NCBI GenBank assembly: GCA_008360975.2
Contig: CM039184.1
Span: forward strand, 43,099,797 to 43,163,796
Direction of reading: 5' to 3'
DNA from: Lichenostomus cassidix
Taxonomy: Eukaryota; Chordata; Aves; Passeriformes; Meliphagidae
Length of the DNA stretch: 64,000 bases
The position numbers and the translations under genes are program-made. Under the pieces are notes generated by a model. That model was not told the DNA's origin, did no database searches, and saw only the letters and a program-made list of their open reading frames with translations. Positions within the stretch are counted from its first letter, which is position 1; every line of letters starts with the position of its first letter. Shown one piece after another: positions 51,682 to 64,000 of this stretch.

Positions 51682-52388
51682 TCTATCCAAACATCACAAT
51701 ATTCTACTCAAACCTCCTTCACAACCTGCAGTTACCTATTGTTCGTTTATGGCTTTCAGCTCCTGGGAGGAGTAGGTTAGAGACCATCACAGAGGGATGC
51801 TCCGCAAAAGTGGTAACACTGATTTAGATAATTGCAATTTATTGCTTTTAAGGCTACCATTCTGACTTTTCTGCACTTTGCTGGATCAGAAACAACTAGT
51901 GACAAAAGCTGTAACTTTCCCTTTGATTGCAGTGCATGAGAGCTGTTCCTCTTCAGTTTTTATAAAGAAGCCCTGTGATCTTCCAGATGGGCTTTGCTAG
52001 GACAGTCGGTAAAACCTGAAAGGGTTCATCACACAGGGTAGAATCTTGTCTTTATTATAGTTCAGTTCAAATGATGCATGGTAATTAAATAGAGGGAATG
52101 ATGAATTAATAAGACTAGACATCATTTGCAAAAAATCATATCTGGAAATGGGACTACCAGTTCAACAAAATAAGAAAATTGTTGTTTGAACATCTCTATG
52201 AGCTTGTTTCAATCTTAAACAATATTCTCCAGAAGTAGATATCAGTGGATTATTTCAGTGTTCCTCTGTAAGTCCCATGTATGAACATGGAGTCAGAAGA
52301 TTTGAGCAGTGCTGAAAATTAGCTGAATTTACATCTTATTCTTTTCAACACATACAGTAATAAAACATTACAAAATTGCAGAGATACA

Positions 52389-52459
52389 ATTATATTAATT
52401 ATATTATTATTATTATATTAAAATATTTTTATTATTATTATATTATAATAAATATTATT
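52389..52459. repeat. (TTA)n trinucleotide microsatellite
   Basis: The region is built of ATT/TTA units with small interruptions over about 70 bp. It is likely to be length-variable. Confidence 0.85.
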
Positions 52460-55400
52460 TAGCAAATTTTTTTTGGCCAGGAAATCTTAAAAATTAATGT
52501 GAAGCTCTTTTCTCAAACAAGAAAAAAATTATAATGCTGCGTTTATTTTGTGTCAATTTTTTATGAATTGATTTACTCAGGAATGGTAATTCCCATTATA
52601 ATAAAAATGGAACCTGTTTCATGTGCGACTAAGAAATATTGCTATGCTTCAGTGGATAAAATAGATAAAGGTGGTATTTTTTATGTTAGCAAATAGGAAT
52701 TGTAGCAATATAGTGTAAACTATTCTATTTCTTTAAGAGTAGAACTAATTTTAAGGTTTTTATATTTGATCTAAAAATAAGCTGTCATGAATAGAAAATT
52801 GTACCTGATTTATCCTGTGTGGGAATTGGAGTCCAGCTATTTCATCATTTCTTTCACGAGGTTTTCTTTTAGTTTTGAAGCTCTGTGATCTCCTCTTTCT
52901 TCAGGGAATGCATACTAAATATTATTCTGCAAGATTTACATAAATAACAGATTTCATTCAGTGGCTAATAAATTAACTAATTGTCTTTTGTTTTCGTAGA
53001 ATTCTGTGTGCTTTCAGTAAAACAAATGATATTTTAGGACTAATTTAGTCAACTTACGAAATGCTTTAGATCTTTTAAAAGAAAGCACACCAGGGATGAG
53101 AGTGTCTATAAATTTGAATAAGGTGAAATTCTAAAATCTTTACCTTGCATTGTGTTTTTTATTTCGCATACAACTCTGGGCAAAAAGATTATCTTTTTGG
53201 AACCTTAATGGAAACAAAAAATGATTGTTCATATGTATGACTTTCAAAAAAATATCTAACTTCTAAATGTATTCTTTGTACAAATGTTTTACCTGTATAC
53301 TCCCTGTCTAATATTCCTAGAGTGGGATCATGTATTAGTATTCAGATGGCTTATTGTATCATTGTACATGTAACTAGTTATCATGCATGAACTTCTGTTT
53401 TGTTCTTGACAATCCCTGAAATGTCAGTGCAGAGGCACTGTTTTCTAGCCAGTCTCTCATGGCACTTTGGCTCTTATTTACTATGTTGAATTATTTATTC
53501 AATTATTTAAGCGATATTTATTTGCATACAGTATTGCATGAACTGCAAGAGAATTTTACCCAAACTTTACTGGGATTGCCTACCCCTTGCTTGAAGTTTG
53601 TAACTGCCAGTACACATGTAGGCCATTTATTTTCTCATCAAGGTCTGTATTTCCCTCCTCTCTACACCTTTTTTCTCTTTCTTCCCACACCCTTGACCCC
53701 AGTGCTTTTGAATCACGATTTGAGTGGTAAAAGTACATTGGCACATTTTAAAAAATTGGATCCTTTTGCTTAGAGTTTGAAAAAGTGAATTAAAATTTGA
53801 AAAATAAAACCTCTGAAAATAATTTGGATTATCTAAAATAACCATTGGTGTTTGGGTAATTACCACTAATCTGAAGCTTATATCTGTGAGTGAATATTTG
53901 TGGTTTTGTATATATCAAAAATGTTAACTGTATGAAAATGAAAGATAGGTTGATATGGTATTAGTAAAATAGGATAAAGAGGTTTTAGATGTCAAGCAGA
54001 CTATTAAGTGAAATTAACTGTTATGATTAAATGTGACATTTGAATATATTTAGATGAAGGCATTATTATTAAGGCACTCAAATAACCTTAATTTAGTCTT
54101 TTTTTAGTACTATTCACTAGCACCATAATTACAGCTGTGATATTGCAGTATTTCTGCAGATTAAATTAAAAGAATTTCAAAAAGTATCTTTGTTTCCTTT
54201 TCTGCTTCTTATTTATTTTGGCAGATATTTCCTGTGTGATATTTTTTTACTTTCTTGTGTCCTCTCTAGAGATGCTTTTGAGCCTTACAGCTGCCTTTTG
54301 CTCAAATTCCTGGTTTTTCTACTTTTTTTTTTTTTAATACACGTGACAGGCTTGCAGTCTGCTTTATAAGAATTATATTTTTTTCACTAATGAAATTGTC
54401 CATGATAGAGATTTTATTTTAATAGTTATTGTTTGTCATAAATATTTGTTAGAAGCATAATTCTTAAAGCATTCTTGAAGGTTATATATTTTTGTATAAA
54501 CAGTTTGTATTCTAACACATGGTATGTTTAATAATTTTTTAAGTAGTTTAGAATTGAAAACAGACTATAGATTTTATAAAAATAATTTACTTTGACTCTA
54601 AAGTAATTTTATAGAAAATATAAATATTTTTGATAATCTAAAAGTTTTAACCAGTTCATTTAGAAAGCAAAGCCATATTTTGAAGAAATCAGAATTTAAA
54701 TGTATTTCTAAATGCTTAGTTGACCCATGTCTAGATTATTCCTCAAATAAGTTATTAGAAAAAAATATTGGAAGGAGTAAAGAATGCTGTCTACTGCTTG
54801 CAAATTTTAGAAGATATTGCAGAGAGTTACTGAATTTTTCATCTGTGAGAATTCAAGGCTTTGATCTGAGTCCTTAAATATTTGTGAATACAGCCTGTGC
54901 CAGTTTTTAATTAGTATTAATTCAAACTGTGAAGATTGAAAAGCAGAAGGATAATATTAGTCAGCAATTGTAAGAAAATGAGAAGCAATATTAATGTAAG
55001 TTCTGCCTACTGTCCGCATGTTAATTATTTTGGTGTTCTCACAACAGAAACAATCTCAGGTAGTAGAGAATCATTGCTATAAGTTAAGCAAAATAGATGG
55101 TGCTGAAGTATCATGTTATGGAAGATATTTGTCTACCAATGGTAAATGGTATTAGTGAAATGGAATAGTATAAAAGGACCCTTTTAACCACCTTGATAAC
55201 AAAATATTAATGATTTCAGAGTTAGGAAATATTGGAAATAATTCTAGCTGTATATCACTTTTATCGCACCTTTCCCCCTTATGTTTATGTTTAGTATGTA
55301 TACAGTATTTCCATGGAGACTTGTTCAGTTTTTTATTTTTTTGAAAATCGCTTTCTCGGATGGACAAAGTTCAGCGAGTAAGTGCTAATTTCTTTTTTCT

Positions 55401-56334
55401 TTTGATTACTCTGTACATTCCTCATTAATTTATAAGTATTGTGTTGTGCTCAAAATATAGAATTCTTCTTTTGTCTTACCCTTTTTTAATAAAAGTTATA
55501 TTTATGGTACCCAAAACTTCACAATCTTTAGTTTATATTTATAGTACCATGAAAGGTAAGATTGCCATTTCCATCCTTACTCTTGCAGTAAGTGACAAAG
55601 TATGAGTGGTGGGATTTTAAGTCTGAAGTATCAAATAAAGATAAATATTCCTTCTGGAACAGGGAATATTTAGAAACAATTATCAGTATGTATTTTCAGT
55701 ATGTTCAAGCACAGCTCCCTTGGCTTTAGTTCCAGGTAGAAGCTCTGAGCATTCCTGTACATTAGATCCCATAGTCTAATTCAAATTTCCTTTGTTTTGT
55801 TTGTGGAAATATAGCAGTGTTAGTGTCTCATGTCCCAAAAGCTTTTATTTGTATATTTACTAAAGTACTTTGGTTTGTTTCTTCTGCTGAAATTAAGAAG
55901 TAAAAGAAAATATAGAAACAAAAAATTCAATACTAGCTGCTGTACAGAAATGGTTTTTAACTGCCTCTGTGGTAACTAGAGTAACCAATTCTTCCAAGGA
56001 ATTGAATTTATAAGTTTTCAGTATGATGTTTTTTGTGTGTGTATTTTACATATTAATTTGAAAAGTTCCATTTTAAAAGTAGGCTAATGAAGAGACTTGA
56101 GTTTTTTAAGTCCTTGAAATAGGTGACATGACATGCACATATCAGTCATAGATGAGCCATTTGACTTGAAATAAATTAACCCGACACTTGAAAAGAAACA
56201 GTCACAGAACTACTTAATATTCTATATTCCTTGATCTTTGTTTTGAAGTTTTGCTTTGATATGTATTCAGGCCTGTGAGAAATGTTGGCAGCTAATGCTT
56301 GTATTAGCTTTTCCTGTAATTTGCATTGCACATT

Positions 56335-56560
56335 GAATCACAGACTTGCTCAGAGTGGGAGGGAGGTCCTCTTGTCCAACCCTTTGCTCATAGCAGGTCC
56401 AGTTAGATCTGACTCTGTAGGTCTAGCCCCATCAAGTTTCAAATGTTTATAAGGATCCAAATTTTTTAATTCTCCAGTATTTCACCATTCTCATGTCATA
56501 TTTTTTCCTTATACCAAGTCAGATTTTCCTCACTTGTATTCTGTATCTATAGTCCCTTGA
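56335..56560 (-). mobile_element. Diverged CR1 LINE 3' fragment
   Basis: The plus strand opens with GAATCACAGACTTGCTCAGA, then GGTCCTCTTGTCCAACCCTTTG, matching the reversed CR1 3' end. The later part (TTTTTCCTTATACCAAGTCAG, near 56500) follows the usual CR1 order but is heavily diverged, so the end at 56560 is approximate. It is an older copy than the one at 61941. Confidence 0.7.
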
Positions 56561-56616
56561 CTTAGCTCTGTGAGCATCTGAAAACTTGAATTCAGCAAAG
56601 GGAAACAGGAAATTCT

Positions 56617-56775
56617 AGAACCATAGAATCCTTTAGGGTAGAAATGACACCTAAGGTCGTAGGCTCCAACCGTCCACTGTTAATCATGTCCCATAATTAA
56701 GTGCCATATATACATGCTTCATCTGAACTGCTTCACATATCTACTATAGAGGAACTCCACCTCCTCTTTAATGAC
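56617..56775 (-). mobile_element. CR1 LINE 3' fragment, second copy
   Basis: It starts AGAACCATAGAATCCTTTAG on the plus strand, a reversed CR1 3' end, followed by a GGCTCCAACCGTCC-type core and GAACTCCACCTCCTC. It is about 160 bp and diverged. Its separate 3' terminus shows that it is an independent insertion from the copy 60 bp to the left. Confidence 0.75.
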
Positions 56776-57044
56776 TTGATTGTCTTTCTTTTACTGTAAG
56801 GTTACTCTAGAATAGCTTACATGTACATGTTAATGCAATGGGTCAAGTTAAAGATATCTCTTGCTCCAAGGAAGATAGTATCAAGCATTAATAAGAGAAG
56901 CTAAAACTCTATGGTGAAAGTGTCCTTATGGGGAAAACCAGATCAGTTCAACACCATTAGCCCATATTATCGTCATTTAATAGATAAAAGATAGCCATCT
57001 TAAGATGGGTAAAACTCAGGTCAAAAATAATTAACAGTTCAGAA

Positions 57045-57450
57045 GGATAAACTTCTCTTCTATGAGGAGAAATTAAGAGAGTTGGAGTTCTTCATGCTGG
57101 AGAAGAGAAGGTTCCAGAAAGATGTAATTTCAGCTTTTCAATACTAAAGGATTCTTATAAGAAAGATGGAGACCCTATAGTGGTAAGACAAGGGATAATG
57201 GTCTTGAACTACAAGAGGGTTGATTTAGATTAAACTTAAGGAAGACATATTTTACAGTAATAGTGTTGAGTCACTGGAACAGGTTGTCCAGAGAAGTGGT
57301 GGGTGCCCTGTCCCTGGAGGTGTTCAAAGTCAGGTTGAATGGGACTTTGTGCAACCTGGTCTAGTGAAGAATGTCCCAGTCTGTGGTAGGGCCTGGTGGA
57401 CTAGGTGATGGTTAAAGGTCCCTTCCAGCCCAAACCATTCTATGATTTTT
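57045..57450 (+). mobile_element. CR1 LINE 3' fragment, plus strand
   Basis: The segment follows the plus-strand CR1 3' region in order: TTCATGCTGGAGAAGAGAAG, GTCACTGGAACAGGTTGTCC, CCCTGTCCCTGGAGGTGTTC, CTAGGTGATGGTTAAAGGTC and finally CCAAACCATTCTATGATTTT. It is about 400 bp and non-coding. The orientation is opposite to the two CR1 pieces just upstream, so three independent insertions sit within 1.1 kb. Confidence 0.9.
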
Positions 57451-59824
57451 ATTTTGTTCCACTTAGCATTGTTCTTTCTGTTGAAGACACCTAGTAATGC
57501 TAAAAGCCTCTTGTTTTGATTGAAAGCTGGAATCCCTTTGGCACAGGATATAAGTCATCACTTGAGTATTACTCTGATCAGAAGAGAATCTTAAGATCTG
57601 CATTTGTTTGCTATCATCAGTAAAATTATTATGAAATTTCATATTATTTCTAGTTAACCCAGTGAAAAAAATGGAAGCCATTCTAAAAGTAATGGTCAGG
57701 CTTTGTTACTTTTCTATAAAAAGAAATGTACATTTTTTATGTTTATAATTGAAGTTTTAAGCTTATTATTGACATAGTAGTCAGTCACTGGCATGGATCA
57801 ATGAAAAGAGTTTTCATTCACTGTTGCTGCTACTGTGGGGTTTTGTTTCAGTTTTAAAAAGTGATGTGTGACTGGAGAGAGAGGTTCTATTTTCTGCTTT
57901 GTTTTGACCAGAATACTAGCTGTTACATGATTTTTTTTCCTCCTTTAGGCATGCCCTGTACATATTCTCTAAAGTGAATTTCTGAGGTTGAAAAAGTTAC
58001 CTATATCAGTCATAAAAGACCTCCCAGGAGGTAAGAAAATGAGGAAAGATTAAGCACAATCTTGACTGCATTGCTCAACACTTCATCTTTCTGCTTAATA
58101 AAACACAAACGGAATAGAAGGGCAAAGATCCCATAGTAATTTAGAAGTAGAGGACTGGTTGAATTCTTTGCCAAATAAGCCAAACCTCTAGCTTTTATAT
58201 AATTTGCTGTGATTGACATTAGATCCTTCTGTGCATTACCTGCCAGTTGGAATGAAGTCTGGCATACAAAAAGTGGTGGTTTGACATTAATGCAGCTTCA
58301 GAGAAATTAGATTTTCTGTAAAGTTTTAGCAGCACTGAAGATAAATACAAAGAGTTATAAGCAGTGTAATGATCTTCAAAACTGCAGCTTCATCCTATCC
58401 AGTATCCCAGAAGGCTAATGTAATTTCACAGGAAAAGGTACCAAGATATATCACCTATCTTTCTCCTCCATGCATATGCTATCAACTCCAGTGTAATACA
58501 TTAACATTATAATGAAAAGAATTTGTCAATCAGGAAATAGATAGAAGCATACATTTGGAGGCAGAAAGGAAGGAAGAGAAGGAGAAATACAATCATGTTG
58601 ATGCAGAGGCTTTTTACAAATTCTGACATGCATTTAATTTATTAAAATATCTTCTTTGAAGTATAAATAAAAAACACATATTCTGTCATTGATGCTATAT
58701 TGATTTTGCTAGCCTTTTATTTATGCAGTACTAATGTGAAGACTTTTCTGTAAAGTAGTTGTGCAATTTTGAGTTAATCAAGGTATTTCAATACAAAATG
58801 TAAAAGGAAGAATGTCTCAATGGTTTTAAAAGCTGTGAGTAGATTACAGCACTAGTACGAATTAATTGAAATGTAAATTTTCTCTACAATAGAAATAAGT
58901 TCAAAGCCACAGCAGCTCTTCTCACCCTCTTTATTATACCAACATTAAAGGCCATGTTTAGGTCCTTTTAGGGAAATATGTAGAGGTTCTAACTAGCTAA
59001 ATATTATAATTAACGAATTTTTTCTCATTATTTTGTATTTTCAGGTAACATGCATTTGGAACAGGAATGAATACAGGTCAGGCAAAAAAATCTTTAATAT
59101 CCCATCTGGGCAGTCTTAATGTAATTGAAAGTCTAGTATCAATATGCCTGTTTTCTCAATATAATGCCTAAATAATACCTATTTTCTCAACAATATATCT
59201 GATCCAGAATCTGTTTCTTTGGTTTCACAGTTACGGGCTGTTGTTCATATTCAGTGTTTCTTTCACTCTCTAGTCACACTGAGGTTTTTTAGTTTTTTTT
59301 TTAATTTTTAATTTAATGGCCAACAAAAGTAAAACCCTTATTTTTGGATCTAGTGGTAGAAATCAGAGCATGAATGTTAGTACTCTTTTTTTCTTTTGAT
59401 GGTTTATAGATTTCGGTTTTAAATTGTATTCTGTATTATGTCAGATTCCAGTGAGCCCTGGCTGCATGAAACCTAGAAGTTTGTTCTGAAGTTGCAAGCA
59501 TCATAAAACTCTTAAGAATTTTTTATTGCATAAATTCTGCCTTAAATCCATGATTTCTTAGGAGCTCTCAGAAGCAGGTAAATTCGAGGATATTTGCTTG
59601 AATTTGAGCTGTGCAAGTTCTGCTGACCCATATCAAAATTTGTTCTCTCTACAGAACTAATTTTGAGACAGGGCCAAGAATCTGTATCTTCTCAGTGACC
59701 ATTGGAAATATTCAGTAAAAGAGGTCTTTAAAATTGAGAAACAATTTTCTTGTAAGAGGTATTTGACTGATTTAAATTCTGCTTGTTAGGTAGATTTTTA
59801 GTATTATTTTAATGTGTAGGCACC

Positions 59825-59838
59825 AAAAAAAAAAAAAA
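59825..59838. repeat. Poly(A) run, 14 A
   Basis: The run is followed by CCAACCAACC, an imperfect A/C repeat. It is a simple repeat with no recognisable retrocopy upstream. Confidence 0.75.
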
Positions 59839-60569
59839 CCAACCAACCCACAAAAGCCCCAGACAAATCAGTTTGATTTATAAATTTAAAAGGGAATTAT
59901 TAAATTTGATTTTACATTATGGAAACATGAGCATATGTATCACCCTTTCATACTAGCCACTTTGATGGCCCCTATGTATTTCAGTTATTTTCCTGCTTGT
60001 AAAATGGAAGTTCTGCCATAAGCACTTTTCTTTCATTTATGTGATTACGTATACTGAAGTATAATTTAACTGTGATAAATTATTGTTATTATTGTTATCT
60101 CGGAGATTCTTTAGAAGCTAAAGAAACACCAGAATTCTATGTCAGTATTTAAAATAAACAAGAAACTTTTAGTAAGTCTACTTACTTTGATTTATGTAAA
60201 ATACAGTCAGTGCTTATAGACTGTGACATTTTAAATCAGATTTTGTTTTCAGAACAAGAAATATTTATTATCCATGATTTTTAGGATGTGAGGTCAATAA
60301 GAAACTGCAATGACTTCTGTTCTCTTTGGGTCAGGCCCCCTCTGTCTTGGAAGTCACTAGAATCTACTCCAGATAGATATAATTCTAAGTAGTTGAAAGC
60401 AATATCTGTACCTAAATCTGCATAAACTTTGCATAAACATAAAGCTTTAACTTTGAAATTTTCCAGTTAGGATGATTAATGAATTGCAAAAATGCCTTCA
60501 GGGAAAAGATGTCCTACATTATTGGAGAGAGAGCCAGACAAGATGTCTGTTTAGCTTAAAGCGCTACCT

Positions 60570-60586
60570 GTCTCGAAAGGCGAGAC
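60570..60586. repeat. Small CpG-containing hairpin
   Basis: GTCTCG, then AAAGG, then CGAGAC: a perfect 6-bp stem with a 5-base loop. It stands out because both arms carry a CpG in CpG-poor DNA. It is too short to support any RNA gene. Confidence 0.55.
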
Positions 60587-61940
60587 TGTTACTTTTCAAA
60601 TACCATTCTCCATGTCAAAACCATTGAAGTCTTGCAACTAACTGTGGCCCAGTGAGGCTCTCAACTGGTTTTGAAATTACATTTTAAGTAAAATTACATT
60701 TAATTGCCTGCACAAAAATCTGCGAAACCACAACTTTTTGAATTGATAACGGATTCTCATTTCTGATAATTAATTATAAGGATCTTTTTCATCAGTGCAT
60801 GAACATGATATTTTTAACTTTCTCTGATTCATTTTCATATAGATACAGTCCTACAAATAATAGAAAACATGTAACAAAAATAAACTTCTGCAGAAATTGC
60901 TTTCCACTTACCACTTTTTTTTTGTGTTTCTAGATAATTTCTGTCAGTATTTACTTATTCTTGTAATAACACAAATAACTTTGTGTGTTATTTAGAAATT
61001 ATTTGGATTAAAATGTTTGTTTAGCACTTATTACAGAATTACTGAGGCCAATTGCATTGCTTTGAGGCCCAGTGGATTGCTTGGAAATGTGCCAATATGA
61101 ATAAATATCTTTTAAGTAAAATTCATGGAAGCTAACGTGGTGAACCATCCTACTTTAATATTCGGGCCTGAATTCCTTAATGTCTTTCACAAGCCTCAGT
61201 TTCAGGACAATGAATTTTAGAAATTTTACAGTTATTTTAATTAATAAAACATAGTCTTTATCCTGAGAGAATAGTTTTTGTCTTAGGTATGCTTCTGAAA
61301 TGCCAACTAGTCATATGTAGCTTAAATATTATGGAAAGTAGTGTATTCTGTTTGCCGTGGGAGCTGTCTAAATATTTAGTTCATGAACTGGTAGATTTTA
61401 ACTTATTTATTGTTTTAAAATACAGCTTTCACTTCTAATTCATATCCTAATTAATTTATCTGCAAATAATCCCAGTTTTAAAATAAGGATACTCATTACA
61501 CAAGCCATATATTAGGTTTTTCATTTAAAAAAATAATTTGCTCTTAGCAAATATTTTCATGTTCAGTGGTTTTGAAAGGATTTAAACATTTTTTCTGCTC
61601 ACATTGAAGAATATTTTTGTACTGTTTGTTAGATGGATTATGCCTTTTATTTCGTAAGTGAAAAATATTTAAGAACACATTTGTAGATATTATTATCCAA
61701 AGAGTTGCTGTGCAAGACTCTACTACATAATTCTGTGGTCACACTACAAAGATAAACTACTTTTAATCTATTAATGACTGAGTGAATTAGAAGTATTTCA
61801 GCAACAACTATTTCAATGCTGACCATGAAAATGACTTTGATTAATATCATAATTCAAAGACACAATGCTCATAATTGTCACACAAACAATAATAATTATC
61901 TAGGCAATATTTCTTTTAAAGGATTGTTTAGTGTATTACT

Positions 61941-62355
61941 ATAATCATAGAATCATTAAGGTTTGAAAGGACCTTTAAGATTATCAAGTCCAAATGTCAA
62001 CTCAGCACCACCACCATGTTCACCACTAAACCTTGTCCTCAAGGGCTATATCCACATGGTTTTTTAACACTACCAGGAATAGTGACTCTACCTCTTCCCT
62101 GGGCAGTCTGTTCCAATGCTTTTGAGCCCTTTCCCATTTGTTTTCCCCCTAATTAATCTAAATCTCCCCTGGCAGAAGTTGAGGCCATTTACTCTCATCC
62201 TGTCACTTACTACCTGGAAGAAGAGACTGACACCCTCTCAGTCCACCTTCCTTTTAGATAGCTGTAGAGAGAGATAAAGTCCCTCCTGATCCTCCTTTTC
62301 TCCAGACTAAGCAACTCCAGCTGATAAACAAACCTCAGCTACTCCTCAGAGTGTA
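61941..62355 (-). mobile_element. CR1 LINE 3' fragment, about 415 bp
   Basis: The plus strand begins ATAATCATAGAATCATTAAGG, the reversed CR1 3' terminus. The usual order follows: GACCTTTAAGATTATCAAGTC, CTCTTCCCTGGGCAGTCTG, AATCTAAATCTCCCCTGGCA and CTTTTCTCCAGACTAAGCAA. It is among the longest and best-preserved CR1 pieces here, 5'-truncated and without coding sequence. No target duplication was identified, as is usual for CR1. Confidence 0.92.
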
Positions 62356-64000
62356 AGGTGGAAGATTTGGTATCTACCTTACTGCTTTTTCACTGGACAG
62401 TGATGGTTTTCATTGGGCAGGGATCCTGTAGAAGCACAGTTTTTAACTGTGTGTTCTATGAAGTTAGACATTGTAATTTTTTGTTTTAGCTACCTGGCAC
62501 ATTTTAAGGGCTGTGGTTTATTAATGGTAATGTTACTTATTGATAGAGAGGAAGACTTAATTATCGCTGTACAGAGCCTTTTATTGGTGTACTGCAAATA
62601 AAAAGGTGACCTTAGTTATATTTGAAAGCTGGAAACTAAACTAGTCTTTCTGACATGGTTAGACTGATTGGGTACATCAACTGGGTTTTGAGCAAGGCCT
62701 TCTGCATGAACTGTCATATTCGGAGAAAGGGTTCTTGTAATACAAAGGGTTCTTGGTCCTTTTTTTTTCTTGTAGTTGAAACCAAACACACAACTGCAAA
62801 ATTGCCAAAAGAAACTTTTATTAGAACTCCAGCACTTAGGAATTACCATTTTTCCTTTAACTACCTGCTGTTATGTCACATCTCTGCATATGACAGCAAT
62901 GAGTTAACAGTGTTGCTTTTAAATATTTCCTTTTGGGACTATGAAATCCTTAGAGCTTTCTACAGACTGTTAAACTGTAGTATTACTCTGAAGATGTTTT
63001 GCATCATTTCACGGATTATAAAATTTGTATCTAGTCCATATTCTCTGGAATAGGAACCTCTCTGGTTTGACATATTATAGTCTTTTCTGTCACTGATGAA
63101 TGACAGTTATTCTGGAACTCCTTTTCATAGAAGTTGTAAAAGAAAATGTCTGTCTTTAAAATGATAGAGGCAAAAATAAAATCAAGGAAAAGGATGTAAT
63201 GTAAGGTACAAGTAATGTAAGGTCATGTAATAAAGGGATGATCACAAAAAAGTGAGTTTTTCTTTCTTTTAATTTTCTTCTGCTAAAGGAAGCATCTAGC
63301 AAATGCTGTAAGGATAAAGTTTTCTTTAGACTGGATCCCTTTGCTTTTGAGAGGGACTTTGAAACTACATTAATTAGGTGATGTGCTGGTAATTGATTCA
63401 CAGATACTGAGTACGCTTGAATTCTGTTTGGGTTTAATTGCCTATTTTTTTTTCATTGTTTTTGGTTTGGTGTTTGTTTTTTCTTTTTTTGGTGGTCAAA
63501 GGATGATTGTGGCATTAGTGGCTAACGAATTGCTTATAATATCAGCTGGTTTTAGTAATCCCTGAACACAAATAGTGGGTGGCCAAATTGCTGGGGTTCA
63601 TATGTAACAGTTTGTTTTTCTCAATTTGTTCAAGAGTTTTATTTGCTCTGTTAGGCTTTCCCAGGCAAACTTAATCTCTTCTATTGCTTTGAAAGGACTG
63701 TGTTACAATTTAGAAATATGTTTTTGTGATGAAATCATTGAGAAACCAAAATATAGACTTCAGTTGAAGAAATGTAAGTGCATCTGGGGGATTGTGAAGA
63801 TGCTGTTTATTTCTCCTTTTCCATTGTATGCTTTGCTCATGTTTTTGTTTGACTACCATACTTATATAAAAATCACTATTAATCTCAGGATAATTTAATT
63901 AAGCAATCTTTTTAGTAATGTCTGGTATCCTGGAGAGGATTGATAATTATGGATTAGACTTTGTATACTCTTTTAAAGGGCTGCATTAAAAAAAGGACCT
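62356..64000. other. AT-rich non-coding DNA to the window end
   Basis: No gene or dispersed repeat is recognised. T-rich tracts lie at 62760-62768 and 63446-63488. The longest frame (62655-63053 plus, 132 codons) has no motif and is Leu/Phe/Ile-rich. Confidence 0.6.

Larger units (their letters stand above)
44400..56332. other. AT-rich non-coding stretch with simple repeats only
   Basis: About 12 kb with no recognised gene, RNA gene or dispersed element. It holds T/G-rich tracts at 45550-45602 and 50861-50928, a run of 14 T at 47570-47583, a (TTA)n region at 52389-52459 and a small GC hairpin at 51661-51681. The longest frames (45558-45935 plus, 125 codons; 53459-53773 plus, 104 codons) begin in T-rich repeats or show Phe/Leu-rich chance composition. 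Confidence 0.65.
57451..61940. other. AT-rich non-coding stretch, no gene recognised
   Basis: Nothing is recognised apart from a run of 14 A at 59825-59838, followed by CCAACCAACCCAC, and a small hairpin at 60570-60586. Frames are short and chance-like. Confidence 0.65.

Noticed and set aside
60560..60590. Possible tRNA-like arm around GTCTCG-AAAGG-CGAGAC
   Set aside because: Only one short stem exists. No acceptor stem, no T-arm with GTTCGA and no A/B box spacing were found nearby.
1..64000. CRISPR array, bacterial operon, phage or plasmid module
   Set aside because: CR1 and ERV LTR content and the lack of long dense coding frames mark this as vertebrate DNA. No regularly spaced direct repeats were seen.

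Overview
The window looks like a stretch of bird nuclear genome, probably a neoavian species and possibly a songbird. The basis is several CR1 LINE 3' fragments with the avian terminal signature (ATTCTATGATT, or AATCATAGAATC on the other strand) and long terminal repeats (LTRs) of types I associate with bird genomes. It is AT-rich by eye, has no operon structure, and no open reading frame in it reads as a conserved cellular gene. I read it as a gene desert or the inside of a very large intron. No CRISPR array, tRNA, rRNA or bacterial/phage module was seen, and I found no previously undescribed biological system I could defend.

Layout. 1-10291 is AT-rich non-coding DNA with one weak exon-like ORF on the minus strand (7626-8009). 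10292-14700 is an endogenous retrovirus (ERV) zone. It holds a minus-strand LTR (10292-10702) and, after 2.4 kb of plain sequence, a second minus-strand LTR end (13113-13345). That end abuts a decayed pol fragment with recognisable RNase H motifs (13360-13978), followed by a further ERV-like ORF (14224-14541). 14700-31550 is a long stretch with almost no recognisable repeats. 31550-32580 is an isolated GC- and CpG-richer island carrying a strong splice donor, a strong acceptor, a double AATAAA and a GT-rich downstream element, all on the plus strand: a candidate small non-coding transcription unit. A (CAAAA)n array follows, then a compact and well-preserved solo LTR (33635-33896) with a perfect 6-bp target-site duplication.

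33903-40447 is plain AT-rich sequence. 40464-41361 is an 898-bp solo LTR with a 5-bp target duplication, sitting exactly at the junction of two 16-bp tandem units. After it come a CR1 fragment (42207-42480), a possible third LTR type (43680-44110) and a CR1 3' tip (44350-44393). 44400-56330 is AT-rich with simple repeats only. 56335-57450 holds three CR1 fragments in two orientations. 61941-62355 holds a longer CR1 3' end. The remainder to 64000 is plain.

The identifiable content is therefore a record of retrotransposition (CR1 and at least three LTR types) in a gene-poor background. The points worth checking are the candidate transcript at 31.6-32.6 kb, the RNase H-to-LTR junction, and the LTR placed in a tandem duplication. 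Family names and host group come from pattern recognition, not a database search.
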